A stretch of DNA of 64,000 nt from Lysinibacillus fusiformis (GTDB lineage: Bacteria; Bacillota; Bacilli; Bacillales_A; Planococcaceae): positions 1,240,001 to 1,304,000 of the forward strand of contig NZ_CP070490.1 of NCBI RefSeq assembly GCF_016925635.1, written 5' to 3'. Shown in pieces: positions 1 through 9,176 of this stretch. Position numbers and translations under genes: made by a program. Under the pieces are notes generated by a model. That model had not been told where the DNA came from, did no database searches, and was given only the letters and a program-made list of their open reading frames with translations. The stretch's first letter is position 1. Each line of letters starts with the position of its first letter.

Positions 1-524
1 CCTTGCACGATGTATACAGGAATTCGAATATGTTGATAATACGGCGCCACCATCCTTACCAGCTTCATAAATTCTACCGTTGATGCAAGAGGCACATTGT
101 TAAACTTATGATGGTATCGTAAATAGAGTTCGTTATTAGTCAAATTATGGTGATATGCTTCAGTAGCTAACATTTTGAAATCATTGACTAGCTGCTTAGG
201 GCTCACATACTTTGCAGCAGCACTCAGTAATACAAGTTTTTTTACTTTATAGCGTTTAGCTAAGTATAGTGCTATGATTCCTCCCATTGAAAAACCGACA
301 ACGATTACCTCATCAACTTTTTTTACTAATGATCGGAAGGCTAACTCTGCATCCATTAACCAATGCTTTGCCTTAAAACCACTCATATGCAATTCTTCTC
401 CATGCCCAGACAATGTCGGCTCTGCAATGACCCAATCTGTATGTGCACGCAAGTATGTTGTGAATGGCTCTACCTCATAAGGTCCACCTGAAAAACCGTG
501 AATACATAGTACACCTACTGACAA
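1..524 (-). CDS. alpha/beta hydrolase (carboxylesterase-like), 3' end missing
   Basis: Partial gene; its C-terminus lies beyond the left edge. Translation from a TTG at 524, preceded by a strong GAGGTGAGG site, starts MSVGVLCIHGFSGGP, the beta-strand and oxyanion-loop HGFSGG of small serine esterases. The nucleophile elbow GFSMGG follows at about residues 80-85. Acid and histidine residues are not in the window. Members of this family (Est30/YvaK-like) hydrolyse short acyl esters or monoglycerides in the cytosol. No N-terminal signal peptide is seen. It follows murF on the same strand after a terminator-like hairpin, so it is probably its own unit. The exact substrate cannot be told. Confidence 0.8.
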   Translation of the reverse strand, partial: MSVGVLCIHGFSGGPYEVEPFTTYLRAHTDWVIAEPTLSGHGEELHMSGFKAKHWLMDAELAFRSLVKKVDEVIVVGFSMGGIIALYLAKRYKVKKLVLLSAAAKYVSPKQLVNDFKMLATEAYHHNLTNNELYLRYHHKFNNVPLASTVEFMKLVRMVAPYYQHIRIPVYIVQ

Positions 525-561
525 CGTCCTCACCTCATTTAACAAAGATAACTCTACATGA

Positions 562-592
562 ATAAATCGGTGAGCGTATATCCCACCGATTT
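562..592 (-). terminator. rho-independent terminator after murF
   Basis: Seven-bp stem ATCGGTG/CACCGAT (566-572 with 584-590), followed on the minus strand by a short T-rich run. It lies just past the murF stop. Confidence 0.6.
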
Positions 593-600
593 CATTGATA

Positions 601-1968
601 CTATGACGTAAATGCCTTTAAGATCGTCTCTAATTTCATACCACGGGAGCCTTTAAGTAAAACAATAGATGCGTCATTCGCTTGTTTTAGCTTGTCAATA
701 ATCGCCGTATAATCATCTTCCGCATACAATAAACGTTCTTCCTCAAAGCGCTCTTTTAATACTTGATAAAGATATGCCATCCGAGGGCCAAATAAGCAGA
801 TATAATCGATTTCATGCTCATTTATATATTCTGCTAGCCCTTCGTGGAAACTTTGCTCATTTGGTCCAAGCTCCAGCATGTCTCCTAACACAAGCCATTT
901 TTCAGGACGAATTGTAGAGGAAGCCATAAATTGAATGGCAGCTTTTACCGAGGTTGGTGCTGCATTATAGGCATCGTTGATAAACAATGCACCATTCGTT
1001 CCTTGCACTTGTTGCATCCTCATATCTGTTAATACCACATGCTCTAAGGATGTACGAATTTGTTCATTGTTTAAACCTAGCTTATGAGAAATTAACATGG
1101 CCACAAGTGTATTTTTCACTTGATGCTTGCCAAGCACTGAAATAAAGAAGTCACCCTCTATCATACCGTGTGTAGTGAAGTGACTACCATCCGCATTAGC
1201 GTGAATATTTTCTACGTATAAAAGATTATCTGACTCTAATCCAAACGGCACTGCCTGTAAGTGCTGTTCCTTTGCCACTAATTCCTGAAGCAGAGGTTCA
1301 TCGCCATCATAGAATAATAGACCATCTGGTTGCATTCCTTGAATAATTTCAAACTTCGCTTTTGCTATACCTGCACGTGACCCTAGATCCTGCATATGGG
1401 CCTCACCAATATTTGTGATAACTGTCATATGAGGACGAGCAAGCTTAGTTAAAAATTCAATTTCGCCGAATCCACTCATGCCCATCTCAAGGACGGCCAC
1501 ATCCGTATCTTCATCAAGCTGTAAGATTGTAATCGGCAGGCCTAATTGATTATTAAAGTTCCCAATCGTTTTTTGTACCTTAAAGAATGGAGCAAGTGTC
1601 CCCGCTAAAATATCCTTTGTTGATGTCTTACCATTTGAACCTGTAATGCCAATAAATTTTGCTTTATGTTCATTACGATAGGCTCTAGCCATTTCTTGCA
1701 AAGCTAATTCTGGATCATCCACAAATAATAAAGGGTAACCTTCTGGTGGATTGGGCTCATCTTTTTGCCAAAGAGAAGCTCCCGCACCTTTCTCAAATGC
1801 TTGAATCACAAACTTGTGTCCATTTGTATGCTCACCACGAAATGGTACAAATAGGTCCCCTTGTTGAATTGTTCTTGTATCAATAGAAATTCCTGACACA
1901 ACCGTGTCACCAAAAGCCGCCATATCCTCATTTAACCATGCAGCTAATTGTTTTAATGTTTTTTTCAC
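601..1968 (-). CDS. murF: UDP-N-acetylmuramoyl-tripeptide--D-alanyl-D-alanine ligase
   Basis: MurF adds the D-Ala-D-Ala dipeptide made by Ddl to UDP-MurNAc-tripeptide, the last cytoplasmic step of peptidoglycan precursor synthesis. The 455-residue protein is full length for the family. It has the N-terminal UDP-binding domain with SIDTRTIQQGDLFVP (28-42), the Mur-ligase P-loop GITGSNGKTSTKD (107-119), and the central-domain NFNNQLGLP, EMGMSGFGEI and NIGEAHMQDLGS segments. The C-terminal domain has INDAYNAAPTS. It starts 11 bases after the ddl stop, so the two are surely co-transcribed, in the same ddl-murF order as Bacillus subtilis. The ATG follows a GGGATTATTGTG stretch. Confidence 0.97.
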   Translation of the reverse strand: MKKTLKQLAAWLNEDMAAFGDTVVSGISIDTRTIQQGDLFVPFRGEHTNGHKFVIQAFEKGAGASLWQKDEPNPPEGYPLLFVDDPELALQEMARAYRNEHKAKFIGITGSNGKTSTKDILAGTLAPFFKVQKTIGNFNNQLGLPITILQLDEDTDVAVLEMGMSGFGEIEFLTKLARPHMTVITNIGEAHMQDLGSRAGIAKAKFEIIQGMQPDGLLFYDGDEPLLQELVAKEQHLQAVPFGLESDNLLYVENIHANADGSHFTTHGMIEGDFFISVLGKHQVKNTLVAMLISHKLGLNNEQIRTSLEHVVLTDMRMQQVQGTNGALFINDAYNAAPTSVKAAIQFMASSTIRPEKWLVLGDMLELGPNEQSFHEGLAEYINEHEIDYICLFGPRMAYLYQVLKERFEEERLLYAEDDYTAIIDKLKQANDASIVLLKGSRGMKLETILKAFTS

Positions 1969-1979
1969 AATAATCCCAC

Positions 1980-3059
1980 TCAGTCTTTTTTATAGTGAAG
2001 CTGTTGTTTTTCTTCATAGCGTTCTATTGCTAAGGTAATTAAACGGTCGATCAGCTCTGGATAACTCACATTTGTATGCTGCCATAATAATGGATACATA
2101 CTTACAGGCGTGAAACCTGGCATTGTGTTCACTTCATTAATGTAAACGTTATTTTCAGCTGTTACAAAAAAGTCCGCACGAACTAAGCCGCTGCCATCTA
2201 TAGCCTTAAATGCGCGCTTTGCCAGTTCCTTTAAGCTCTCAACAGTTTCTACTGGAAGCTCAGCTGGAATAATAAGTGCTGTAGAGCCGTCCTTATATTT
2301 AGAATCATAATCATAAAATTCAGTAACTGGTTTAATTTCACCTGGCACTGAAACTTCAGGGTAGTCATTGCCTAACACTGCTAATTCAACTTCACGAGCG
2401 ACAATTCCTTGCTCAACAACAATTTTACGGTCATATTGCAAAGCAACTTCAATTGCTTTGAATAATTCTTCACGATCTGTTGCTTTGCTAATCCCAACAC
2501 TCGATCCTAAGTTTGCAGGCTTCACAAACATTGGCCAACTCAAATTGCTTTCACAACGTTCAATGATTACCTGTTGCTCATTCTTCCACTCACTACGAAT
2601 AAAATACGTATAGGGCACTTGTGGTAACCCTGCAATTTCAAATAATTGCTTCATTACCACTTTATCCATACCAGCAGAGGATGCTAATACACCATTTCCT
2701 ACATACGGTAAATTCAGAACCTCAAGTAAACCTTGCACCGTTCCATCCTCGCCATTAGTACCATGTAACAATGGGAAAATGACATCGAACTGTACCTCAT
2801 TGCCATTGTCATCGATCAAAAAATCAGTAATATTATTTTCTAAAATTGTTGTATTATCACCAAATTGTAATTCTTCTATTGCACTTACAGGTTTTTCTAA
2901 ACGCTCTCCACGTCGCCATTCCCCGTCAGATGTAATGAAAATCGGATATACTTCATACTCCTCGAAATTCAAAGCTCCAGTGACTGCACGTGCTGTTGAT
3001 AATGACACTTCGTGCTCCGCTGACTTTCCGCCGTATAATAAACCGATTCTTTTTTTCAT
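1980..3059 (-). CDS. ddl: D-alanine--D-alanine ligase
   Basis: Ddl joins two D-alanines with ATP; MurF uses the product. The start is placed at the ATG at 3059 ([19 protein letters not shown]), because GGAGGG lies seven bases upstream; an upstream in-frame extension to 3125 has no such site and overlaps a terminator. The 359-residue protein shows the N-terminal [10 protein letters not shown] motif, [12 protein letters not shown] (100-111), the ATP-grasp loop LGSSVGIS (184-191), FYDYDSKY (248-255) and the Mg-binding EVNTMPGF near the end. The tyrosine ending FYDYDSKY is the form usual in D-Ala-D-Ala enzymes; D-Ala-D-Lac ligases carry phenylalanine there, so vancomycin-type depsipeptide synthesis is unlikely. 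First gene of the ddl-murF operon. Confidence 0.97.
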   Translation of the reverse strand: MKKRIGLLYGGKSAEHEVSLSTARAVTGALNFEEYEVYPIFITSDGEWRRGERLEKPVSAIEELQFGDNTTILENNITDFLIDDNGNEVQFDVIFPLLHGTNGEDGTVQGLLEVLNLPYVGNGVLASSAGMDKVVMKQLFEIAGLPQVPYTYFIRSEWKNEQQVIIERCESNLSWPMFVKPANLGSSVGISKATDREELFKAIEVALQYDRKIVVEQGIVAREVELAVLGNDYPEVSVPGEIKPVTEFYDYDSKYKDGSTALIIPAELPVETVESLKELAKRAFKAIDGSGLVRADFFVTAENNVYINEVNTMPGFTPVSMYPLLWQHTNVSYPELIDRLITLAIERYEEKQQLHYKKD

Positions 3060-3121
3060 TTTTGTGCCCTCCACATACTTCTTGAGTACTATTAGTTTAT
3101 CATGAAACGTCTTGACAAATG

Positions 3122-3160
3122 ACATAAAAATCTCACCGTATTTTTGACGGTGAGATTTTG
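3122..3160 (-). terminator. rho-independent terminator upstream of ddl
   Basis: Perfect 13-bp stem AAAATCTCACCGT/ACGGTGAGATTTT with a seven-base loop and T-rich tail on the minus strand. It ends transcription from the gene at 3305-4057, about 145 bases downstream of that gene's stop. Confidence 0.85.
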
Positions 3161-3304
3161 CGTGTACATTTCATCAATTATGCCTTGACATCATTACTTC
3201 CTGTCATTGAATTGTACAGAAACAATTCAATATGCGTAATATCTACCAACGGCCTATCTTCATTTTAGAGAGGTGAATGCTCTTAGACTGTGCTGCAATG
3301 AAGA

Positions 3305-4057
3305 TTAAATAATATATATCAATTCATCGTGCTCCGTTTTTAAAATCGTACTTAAGTCATCCCAAACTTCATCGGGAAAAGAATATTCAGACAAATTACG
3401 AACTTCTATTCCATACGCTGCCTTTGGTTTTTCAATCCGATACAAAGATAGTAATGCTCCATCTTTCGCAAAGGATCGGTAAGAACGTAAAAAATCTGGA
3501 GATACAGCAGGAATACTCGATTTTACTTTTCGACGCCAAAAACCAGTGCTCCGTTCCTTTTCACGAATTAAACTATTAAATACATTGGCAACCAATAAAT
3601 CCGAATCACTTAAATGACGAAAATAAACTTTCGTCATTTTCTCTAAATCTGAAGAATAATAGACGAATCTATTTTGTAATTTGTTAAAAAATGCTGACGT
3701 AATCGGTTCTTTTTTATGACTTATGTAAAGCAATTCTCCTTGTTCCATCGGTGTTAGATGATCTAGCCTCTTCTCGTCCATAAAATCAATCCAGCATAAT
3801 TCTTTTGATTCAGCTGATTTTTTCACAAAACGAGGAACATCTTCTTCCAATACATATTCAAATTGTGTATGCATATTAAAAGAACCGTCTTCATAGGAAT
3901 GTTTTAATAACAGTAAGTGATGCAGTGGTTCAAGTGCAGCCACAAATTGCGAGAATTTTAACCCGCTAAAAATGACAAATTTATCGACATCATTCATATG
4001 AACATAAATATGATACATAAAATCATCAGCTGACTTTAATTTTTTAGCCACAACCAT
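3305..4057 (-). CDS. conserved hypothetical protein, about 250 residues
   Basis: No family recognised with confidence. The start is set at the ATG at 4057 (MVVAKKLKSADDF), directly after an AGTGGGGTG site; a GTG five codons upstream (4072) is a weaker alternative without a good ribosome site. The product is soluble, with mixed alpha/beta character, no signal peptide and no membrane segment. It has many aromatic residues (IYVHMNDVDKFVIFSG near the N-terminus, FWRRKV in the middle) and an acidic end (SFPDEVWDDL). It is monocistronic: its own terminator separates it from ddl, and rodA is divergent. The codon use resembles the neighbours, and the regular frame argues for a real gene. Confidence 0.75.
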   Translation of the reverse strand: MVVAKKLKSADDFMYHIYVHMNDVDKFVIFSGLKFSQFVAALEPLHHLLLLKHSYEDGSFNMHTQFEYVLEEDVPRFVKKSAESKELCWIDFMDEKRLDHLTPMEQGELLYISHKKEPITSAFFNKLQNRFVYYSSDLEKMTKVYFRHLSDSDLLVANVFNSLIREKERSTGFWRRKVKSSIPAVSPDFLRSYRSFAKDGALLSLYRIEKPKAAYGIEVRNLSEYSFPDEVWDDLSTILKTEHDELIYII

Positions 4058-4409
4058 CACCCCACTCTTCACTACATTATAAGTCTAAACATGAATTTTT
4101 TGAAACATTTTATGTTAATTGTCGTCACTACTATATACGCAGGCATAAAAGTGTTTTTTGCGTTATAATTAGGAATGTTAAACATGCATTTGCATATAAA
4201 TTTTAGATTACTCAATGAGTTCAAGTATTTGCTTAAAATTCCATTGACAATATTCAAAGCAAATTGCAAGCTTATCAATAGATATGAGCTATTCTTACAC
4301 CACTGTTGGATGATAATTTGCTTTCTTCTTTGACCAATTATAAACGAAATAGGAAGAATCGCATCACATTTACTCATATTGAGATACTATTTTAATTTAG
4401 GTGGCTTTT
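4058..4409. other. AT-rich intergenic region between divergent genes
   Basis: About 350 bases between the divergent genes at 3305 and 4410. It should hold promoters for both. A TATAAT-like hexamer occurs near 4165 but no convincing -35 partner was found. An open frame on the minus strand (4072-4377) has no ribosome site and an unconvincing composition. Confidence 0.5.
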
Positions 4410-5597
4410 ATGGAAAATAAACGAAATTTCGCAAATCGTTTTGACTGGACCCTTGCTTTTATTCTCTTCACTTTTCTAGTCATTAGTTTGTTAGCTATTG
4501 CATCTGCCCAAACATCAGGTCAGTATGGCATTAACTACGTACCAAAGCAAATGCAATGGTATGTGATTGGTGCAGTAATTATTGGTATCGTCATGTTTTT
4601 TGAGCCAGATCAATATAAAAAAATGTCATGGTATATGTATGGAGCAGGGATTGCCTTACTGGTACTGCTTATTTTTATGCCTGAAGGAGAAGGTCAAATC
4701 GGTGCACCTGTAAATGGTGCTAAAAGCTGGTATCATACGCCGATTGGGAATATTCAGCCTTCTGAGTTTATGAAAACTTTTTACATTTTAGCACTAGCAC
4801 GATTAATTAGTAAGCACCATGAAGTTTATTCATTAAGGTCTATTAAAACAGACTTTTTGCTACTAGGTAAAATCGCAATCACTTTAATTGTACCTTTGGC
4901 TATCATTTTGAAGCAGCCTGACCTAGGTTCAGCTCTTGTATTCTTTGCCATTACTGCTGCTCTTATTATCGTAGCAGGAATTTCTTGGAAAATAATTCTA
5001 CCGACATTTTTAGGTGGCATGGTAGCAGGTGGCGCACTACTGTGGATGGCACTCTATATGCAAGATTTCCTAGAGAAAACATTTGGTTTTAAGGCGTATC
5101 AATTTGCGCGTATTTATTCATGGCTAGATCCCTATTCCTATTCATCTAGTGATGGCTATCACTTAATTACTTCTTTAAATGCGATTGGATCAGGTGAAAT
5201 TTTTGGTAAGGGTTTCCGAAATCGAGAGGTATATGTAGCTGAGAACCACACCGATTTCATTTTTACCGTAATAGGTGAAGAATGGGGCTTTATTGGCGCT
5301 AGTATTGTTATTTGTATTTTCTTCTTATTAATTTATCATCTAACAAAGACAACACTCTTATTGAAAGATCCCTTCTCGACCTATGTTTGTGCTGGGATTA
5401 TCGCCATGATTACTTTCCACGTTTTCGAAAATATAGGAATGACTATTCAATTATTACCTATCACAGGTATTCCACTTCCGTTCATTAGCTACGGAGGAAG
5501 TTCTCTGATGGGAAATGCCTTAGCCATTGGACTGGTCTTTAGTATGCGATTCCATTATCGAACGTATATGTTTACAACACATGATGAAGATGAATAA
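4410..5597 (+). CDS. rodA: SEDS peptidoglycan glycosyltransferase RodA
   Basis: Polytopic SEDS-family membrane protein of 395 residues. With a class B penicillin-binding protein, RodA polymerises lipid II into glycan strands during side-wall elongation. Family marks include KQMQWYVIG, GAKSWYHTPIGNIQPSEFMK (the conserved extracellular loop), LKQPDLGSAL, GSGEIFGKGF, a GEEWGFIGAS segment, and the C-terminal PLPFISYGGSS that is almost diagnostic. Ten hydrophobic segments can be counted. The ATG at 4410 is chosen because AGGTGG lies five bases upstream; a GTG at 4401 sits inside that site. The gene stands alone, followed by a strong terminator. FtsW and SpoVE share the fold; the PSEFMK and GIPLPFISYGG context fits RodA best. 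Confidence 0.93.
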   Translation: MENKRNFANRFDWTLAFILFTFLVISLLAIASAQTSGQYGINYVPKQMQWYVIGAVIIGIVMFFEPDQYKKMSWYMYGAGIALLVLLIFMPEGEGQIGAPVNGAKSWYHTPIGNIQPSEFMKTFYILALARLISKHHEVYSLRSIKTDFLLLGKIAITLIVPLAIILKQPDLGSALVFFAITAALIIVAGISWKIILPTFLGGMVAGGALLWMALYMQDFLEKTFGFKAYQFARIYSWLDPYSYSSSDGYHLITSLNAIGSGEIFGKGFRNREVYVAENHTDFIFTVIGEEWGFIGASIVICIFFLLIYHLTKTTLLLKDPFSTYVCAGIIAMITFHVFENIGMTIQLLPITGIPLPFISYGGSSLMGNALAIGLVFSMRFHYRTYMFTTHDEDE

Positions 5598-5603
5598 ATA
5601 TAG

Positions 5604-5640
5604 AAAAAAGGAAGTCTCTATGTGCGAGACTTCCCTTTTT
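5604..5640. terminator. bidirectional terminator between rodA and a small gene
   Basis: Nine-bp stem GGAAGTCTC/GAGACTTCC (5610-5618 with 5626-5634) flanked by A-run and T-run, so it can act on both strands. It lies between the convergent rodA and the 45-residue gene at 5655-5792. Confidence 0.85.
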
Positions 5641-5654
5641 CTATTGGAAACGAG

Positions 5655-5792
5655 TTAAGCTTGAACTTGCGGAGTTTGCGTTGGTGGTGTGAGCACTTTT
5701 AAAAGTTCTAGTCGAGACTTTGTTACAGTGGCTGTTACACCCAACTTAGATAAATTCGAAACAATCTTTTTCAAATCTACTTCTTTTGTCAT
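5655..5792 (-). CDS. small hypothetical protein, 45 residues
   Basis: A 46-codon frame beginning ATG ACA AAA GAA, with GAGGTGG six bases upstream, and ending just before a shared terminator. The product MTKEVDLKKIVSNLSKLG continues as a basic amphipathic segment and ends in a proline/glutamine-rich tail (LTPPTQTPQVQA). There is no membrane segment. The strong ribosome site, terminator and full use of the gap between neighbours make it a likely gene. Function unknown. Confidence 0.6.
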   Translation of the reverse strand: MTKEVDLKKIVSNLSKLGVTATVTKSRLELLKVLTPPTQTPQVQA

Positions 5793-6157
5793 ACATTCCA
5801 CCTCAATCTTTCCTCGATTTTATATAACGTTTTATTTACGAAAAAGTTTCATTTTTCTACGCGTATGATGTCTGACAAATTTATCATACCATTTAACTTA
5901 CCTTTAAAATTTTTCAATTTTGTTACATTGTAAATTTTTCACACCCATCTAACTTTACCACCAAACATATTTAAATTACCCAAAATGGCTACATATTATT
6001 CACTGATCAGAACATAGGTTTAAAAAATCTTAAAACGCTTTATTTCTTTACTGAATAATTCCTCTTAATCCAAGCTTCTCCTTCCCTATCCTTGTAATCG
6101 CAAGAACAAGAAGGTTAGAATATACATATTGAAATATGTATGAAAGCAGGGAACTGT
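5793..6157. other. intergenic region with leader palindrome before an MFS gene
   Basis: AT-rich gap between divergent units. The only clear structure is a perfect 8-bp inverted repeat ATACATAT-TGAA-ATATGTAT at 6122-6141, just before the ribosome site of the MFS gene. No further gene was recognised. Confidence 0.5.
6122..6141 (+). promoter_or_regulatory. 8-bp inverted repeat in the MFS leader
   Basis: ATACATAT, four-base centre TGAA, ATATGTAT. It lies about 6 bases before the AGGGA ribosome site of the MFS gene. It could be a repressor operator or a small leader hairpin; the sequence alone cannot decide. Confidence 0.4.
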
Positions 6158-7324
6158 ATGAAAAAGGCTATTTTATTATTGATGTCTGTTCAATTTCTCG
6201 TTTATCTAGGGTTCGGCATTATTATTCCCGTCTTACCAGAGGTAATTGTGCAGCAAAACTGGAATGATCTCCACGTAGGTGGTTTACTGACCGTATATTC
6301 ACTTGCAAGTTTTTTCACAGCACCATTTTGGGGTATGCTATCAGATAAGGTAGGGCGTAAACAACTGATCCTAACAGGTCTAGTTGGCTTTAGCCTTAGT
6401 TTTGTTATTTTTTCATTATTTATAGATAATCTAGCTATATTGTATGTTTCACGTATAATTGGTGGTTTATTTTCTGGAGCATTATATACTGCAGTAACAG
6501 GATTTATTGCTGATATGTCCAGTGAAGAGGATCGCAATAAATATATGGGCTTTATGGGCATGTCCATTGGTCTTGGTTTTATTTTTGGTCCAGCAATCGG
6601 TGGGATGTTAGGTCATTATAGCTTGCAATTACCATTTATTGCATCCGCCTCATTAATTGCACTATTATTTATTTATGCAAGTTTCGTCCTAAAAGAACCT
6701 GAAAAACGAAAAGATTCAAATAAACGTGCTATCGTGCCAAAAGGTGCTGGAACCATGCTACAATACCGTGTGCGCTATCTATTTATGTTTTCATTTTTAG
6801 TAACATTTATGCTAGCGGGCGTTGAGGCTACATTCCAACTATTTCAAATCGAAAAAATTCACATTACACCATTACAAATTGGTTACTTATTCATGTTTAG
6901 TGGCTTTGTTGATGCAGCCATTCAAGGCGGGGTCGTTCGACGCATAAAAAATGGTAGTGAGACGACATGGTTAATCAGTGCACAAATTGTAACTGCTATC
7001 GGCATGCTTTTATTCACACTGACAGCTAATCTTTTTATCGCTGGGCTTGCCCTTTGTGTCTTTACAGCAGGTAATGCAATCGCAAGAACATGCGTAGTAT
7101 CACTTTCCTCTAAAGAATCTGGAGGACAATACGGAACTGCTGCAGGGCTGTCCTATTCAATGGATAACTTGGGACGTATTCTTGGCCCATTATTTTTCAC
7201 ATGGTTATTTACCGTACAAGCAAGTCTCGGTTATTATATTTCGGCAGCGATAGCCCTCCTTTCTATAAGTCTGATTTATATATATAAGGCATCCAGTAAA
7301 TCATTGCGTCATGAAAATATATAA
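6158..7324 (+). CDS. MFS drug:H+ antiporter-like transporter
   Basis: A 388-residue, roughly 12-segment major facilitator of the DHA1 (drug antiporter) type, probably exporting small hydrophobic compounds with proton exchange. It starts with LVYLGFGIIIPVLPE and has motif A GMLSDKVGRKQLIL between segments 2 and 3 and a motif-C-like GLGFIFGPAIGGMLG in segment 5, the signature of antiporters. The ATG at 6158 is used because AGGGA lies six bases upstream; a further ATG at 6140 lies inside the palindrome. Monocistronic. The substrate cannot be inferred. MdtG/TetA-like proteins are the nearest described group. Confidence 0.85.
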   Translation: MKKAILLLMSVQFLVYLGFGIIIPVLPEVIVQQNWNDLHVGGLLTVYSLASFFTAPFWGMLSDKVGRKQLILTGLVGFSLSFVIFSLFIDNLAILYVSRIIGGLFSGALYTAVTGFIADMSSEEDRNKYMGFMGMSIGLGFIFGPAIGGMLGHYSLQLPFIASASLIALLFIYASFVLKEPEKRKDSNKRAIVPKGAGTMLQYRVRYLFMFSFLVTFMLAGVEATFQLFQIEKIHITPLQIGYLFMFSGFVDAAIQGGVVRRIKNGSETTWLISAQIVTAIGMLLFTLTANLFIAGLALCVFTAGNAIARTCVVSLSSKESGGQYGTAAGLSYSMDNLGRILGPLFFTWLFTVQASLGYYISAAIALLSISLIYIYKASSKSLRHENI

Positions 7325-7666
7325 CATGTTGCACTTTATTGCTTTCAGGAGGCATAAGCGAAAATCGGAGAGATGTTACTTTCAACTGCGTTCACAGAAA
7401 ATAAATTTCCTGTGAACCCTAACTTCCCAATTATCAAACATTTAATATAGGGCCTTATGTGTTGGGGCAATTTTCGTTAGCCGAGAAAAGCTTCTTCTCT
7501 GATATTTTATTTCAATGAGAAATTACTAATTAAACCATCGGATTATCTCTGATATGTCTAAGGGATAATCCTTTTCCATGCTATCTAGCCATTTCATATC
7601 TTCTTTCCTCATTTGAAGTAGGCTATACTAAGTATGTTGTTAACAATAGTAAAGGCAGGTGTAGGA
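7325..7666. other. intergenic region with several hairpins
   Basis: About 340 bases. A near-palindrome GTTCACAG...CTGTGAAC lies at about 7389-7416. An AAGCTT-centred imperfect palindrome follows near 7485-7502. A GGATTATC/GGATAATCC hairpin with a T-run is at 7540-7576. No ORF with a ribosome site was found before cls. Confidence 0.5.
7540..7576 (+). terminator. possible terminator hairpin
   Basis: GGATTATC and GGATAATCC arms about 15 bases apart, followed by TTTTCC. It is about 215 bases past the MFS stop, so it could end that transcript or belong to an RNA in this gap. Confidence 0.4.
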
Positions 7667-9124
7667 ATGAGCATTTTTACAGATATAGAATATTTAGTTC
7701 CTTTAACTTTGTTTTTTAATATTTTATTAGCCTTGACCATCATTTTCTTAGAACGTAAAGATGCTACCTCTACATGGGCATGGATTCTCGTATTATTTTT
7801 CCTGCCATTAGCTGGATTTATTTTGTACTTATTACTTGGAAGACAATTACGAAGAAAGCATTTATTCCGTTGGGAAGGACGCAAGGATATTGGGATTGAT
7901 AATCTCATCAACTATCAGATGGATGCTATTCGTGATGAGACATTTGAGTTTCGCATTGCCAATGCAGAAAATTATCAAGAGATGATTTATATGCACCTCA
8001 GAACAAACAATGCGGTTTTAACGCAGGACAACCATCTGGATATTTTTGATGATGGCGCCGATAAGTTTGAACAACTCCTTAAAGACATTGAAGCAGCTAA
8101 AGATCATATTCACATTCAGTATTATATTTTCCGACTTGATGACTTAGGTACACGTATCGTCAATGCATTGATAAAAAAAGCAAAGCAAGGCGTTAAGGTA
8201 CGTCTTCTCTATGATGAAATGGGCTCACGTAATGTAAAAAGGCGCCATTTTAAAGAATTGCTGCATGCTGGTGGTGAAGTAGAAGTTTTCTTCCCATCCA
8301 TTCTGCCACTTCTTAATCCTCGTTTAAATTTTAGAAATCACCGAAAAATCGTTGTCATTGACGGCCGAATTGGCTATATAGGTGGATTTAACGTCGGTGA
8401 CGAATATTTAGGATTACAAAAAAAGTTTGGTTATTGGAGGGATACACACTTACGTATTGAAGGTAGTGCTGTACATCCATTACAAACACGCTTTTTACTC
8501 GATTGGAACCAAGCTAGTGCTCAACAAAAAATGGGGTACTCCGATCGCTATTTCCCTGCCATTCCGCAGAAGGGTGATGTTGGTTTGCAGATTGTTTCAA
8601 GTGGACCAGATTCAGACTGGGAGCAAATAAAGATCGGTTACTTAAAGCTGATTAATATGGCTAAAAAATATATTTATATTCAAACACCTTATTTCATCCC
8701 AGATATTAGTTTCTTAGACGCCATTAAAATTGCAACCTTGTCTGGCATTGATGTACGTATTATGATTCCTAACAAGCCTGATCACATGTTTGTTTATTGG
8801 GCAACTTATTCTTATGTGGGTCAATTATTACGTGCAGGGGCCAAAGTCTACATTTATGAAAAGGGCTTTATTCACGCGAAAGCTATTATTATTGATGACG
8901 AGGCATCCACTGTTGGAACAGCGAATATCGATGTACGAAGTTTCAGTCTAAATTTTGAAGTCAATGCCTTCATATATGATGCCAATATATCGCACCAACT
9001 GGCAGAGCTGTTTGAAAAGGATATTTTTGATTGTACGGAATTAACCTGGGAAATGTATAAAAACCGTTCAACACTAATTAAATTTAAAGAATCTATTTCC
9101 CGTTTATTAACACCCATTTTATAA
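7667..9124 (+). CDS. cls: cardiolipin synthase
   Basis: Membrane-bound phospholipase-D family enzyme that condenses two phosphatidylglycerols to cardiolipin and glycerol. Two N-terminal membrane helices (about residues 8-27 and 35-58) are followed by two catalytic HKD motifs, HRKIVVID at 225-232 and HAKAIIID at 403-410, each with a downstream G-G/N segment (YIGGFNVGDEY and GTANIDVRSF). At 485 residues it is the standard ClsA length. The ATG at 7667 has AGGTG five bases upstream; an earlier ATG at 7634 has no ribosome site. It stands alone before a shared terminator. Confidence 0.96.
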   Translation: MSIFTDIEYLVPLTLFFNILLALTIIFLERKDATSTWAWILVLFFLPLAGFILYLLLGRQLRRKHLFRWEGRKDIGIDNLINYQMDAIRDETFEFRIANAENYQEMIYMHLRTNNAVLTQDNHLDIFDDGADKFEQLLKDIEAAKDHIHIQYYIFRLDDLGTRIVNALIKKAKQGVKVRLLYDEMGSRNVKRRHFKELLHAGGEVEVFFPSILPLLNPRLNFRNHRKIVVIDGRIGYIGGFNVGDEYLGLQKKFGYWRDTHLRIEGSAVHPLQTRFLLDWNQASAQQKMGYSDRYFPAIPQKGDVGLQIVSSGPDSDWEQIKIGYLKLINMAKKYIYIQTPYFIPDISFLDAIKIATLSGIDVRIMIPNKPDHMFVYWATYSYVGQLLRAGAKVYIYEKGFIHAKAIIIDDEASTVGTANIDVRSFSLNFEVNAFIYDANISHQLAELFEKDIFDCTELTWEMYKNRSTLIKFKESISRLLTPIL

Positions 9125-9127
9125 AAA

Positions 9128-9176
9128 TAAAAAGGAAGAGAGCCTGTTCATAGAAGAACCGCTTCTCTTCCTTTTA
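9128..9176. terminator. bidirectional terminator between cls and the VanY gene
   Basis: Twelve-to-fourteen-bp imperfect stem AAAAGGAAGAGA.../...TCTCTTCCTTTT between two convergent genes, with A- and T-runs on both sides. Confidence 0.85.

Noticed and set aside
3178..3249. Short minus-strand frame (about 23 codons, TTG start) between ddl and the hypothetical gene
   Set aside because: Weak start signal and no match to a known peptide; may be a remnant.
4072..4377. Open frame of about 100 codons on the minus strand upstream of rodA
   Set aside because: No ribosome site, AT-rich composition with unbalanced residues, and it fills a region needed for divergent promoters.
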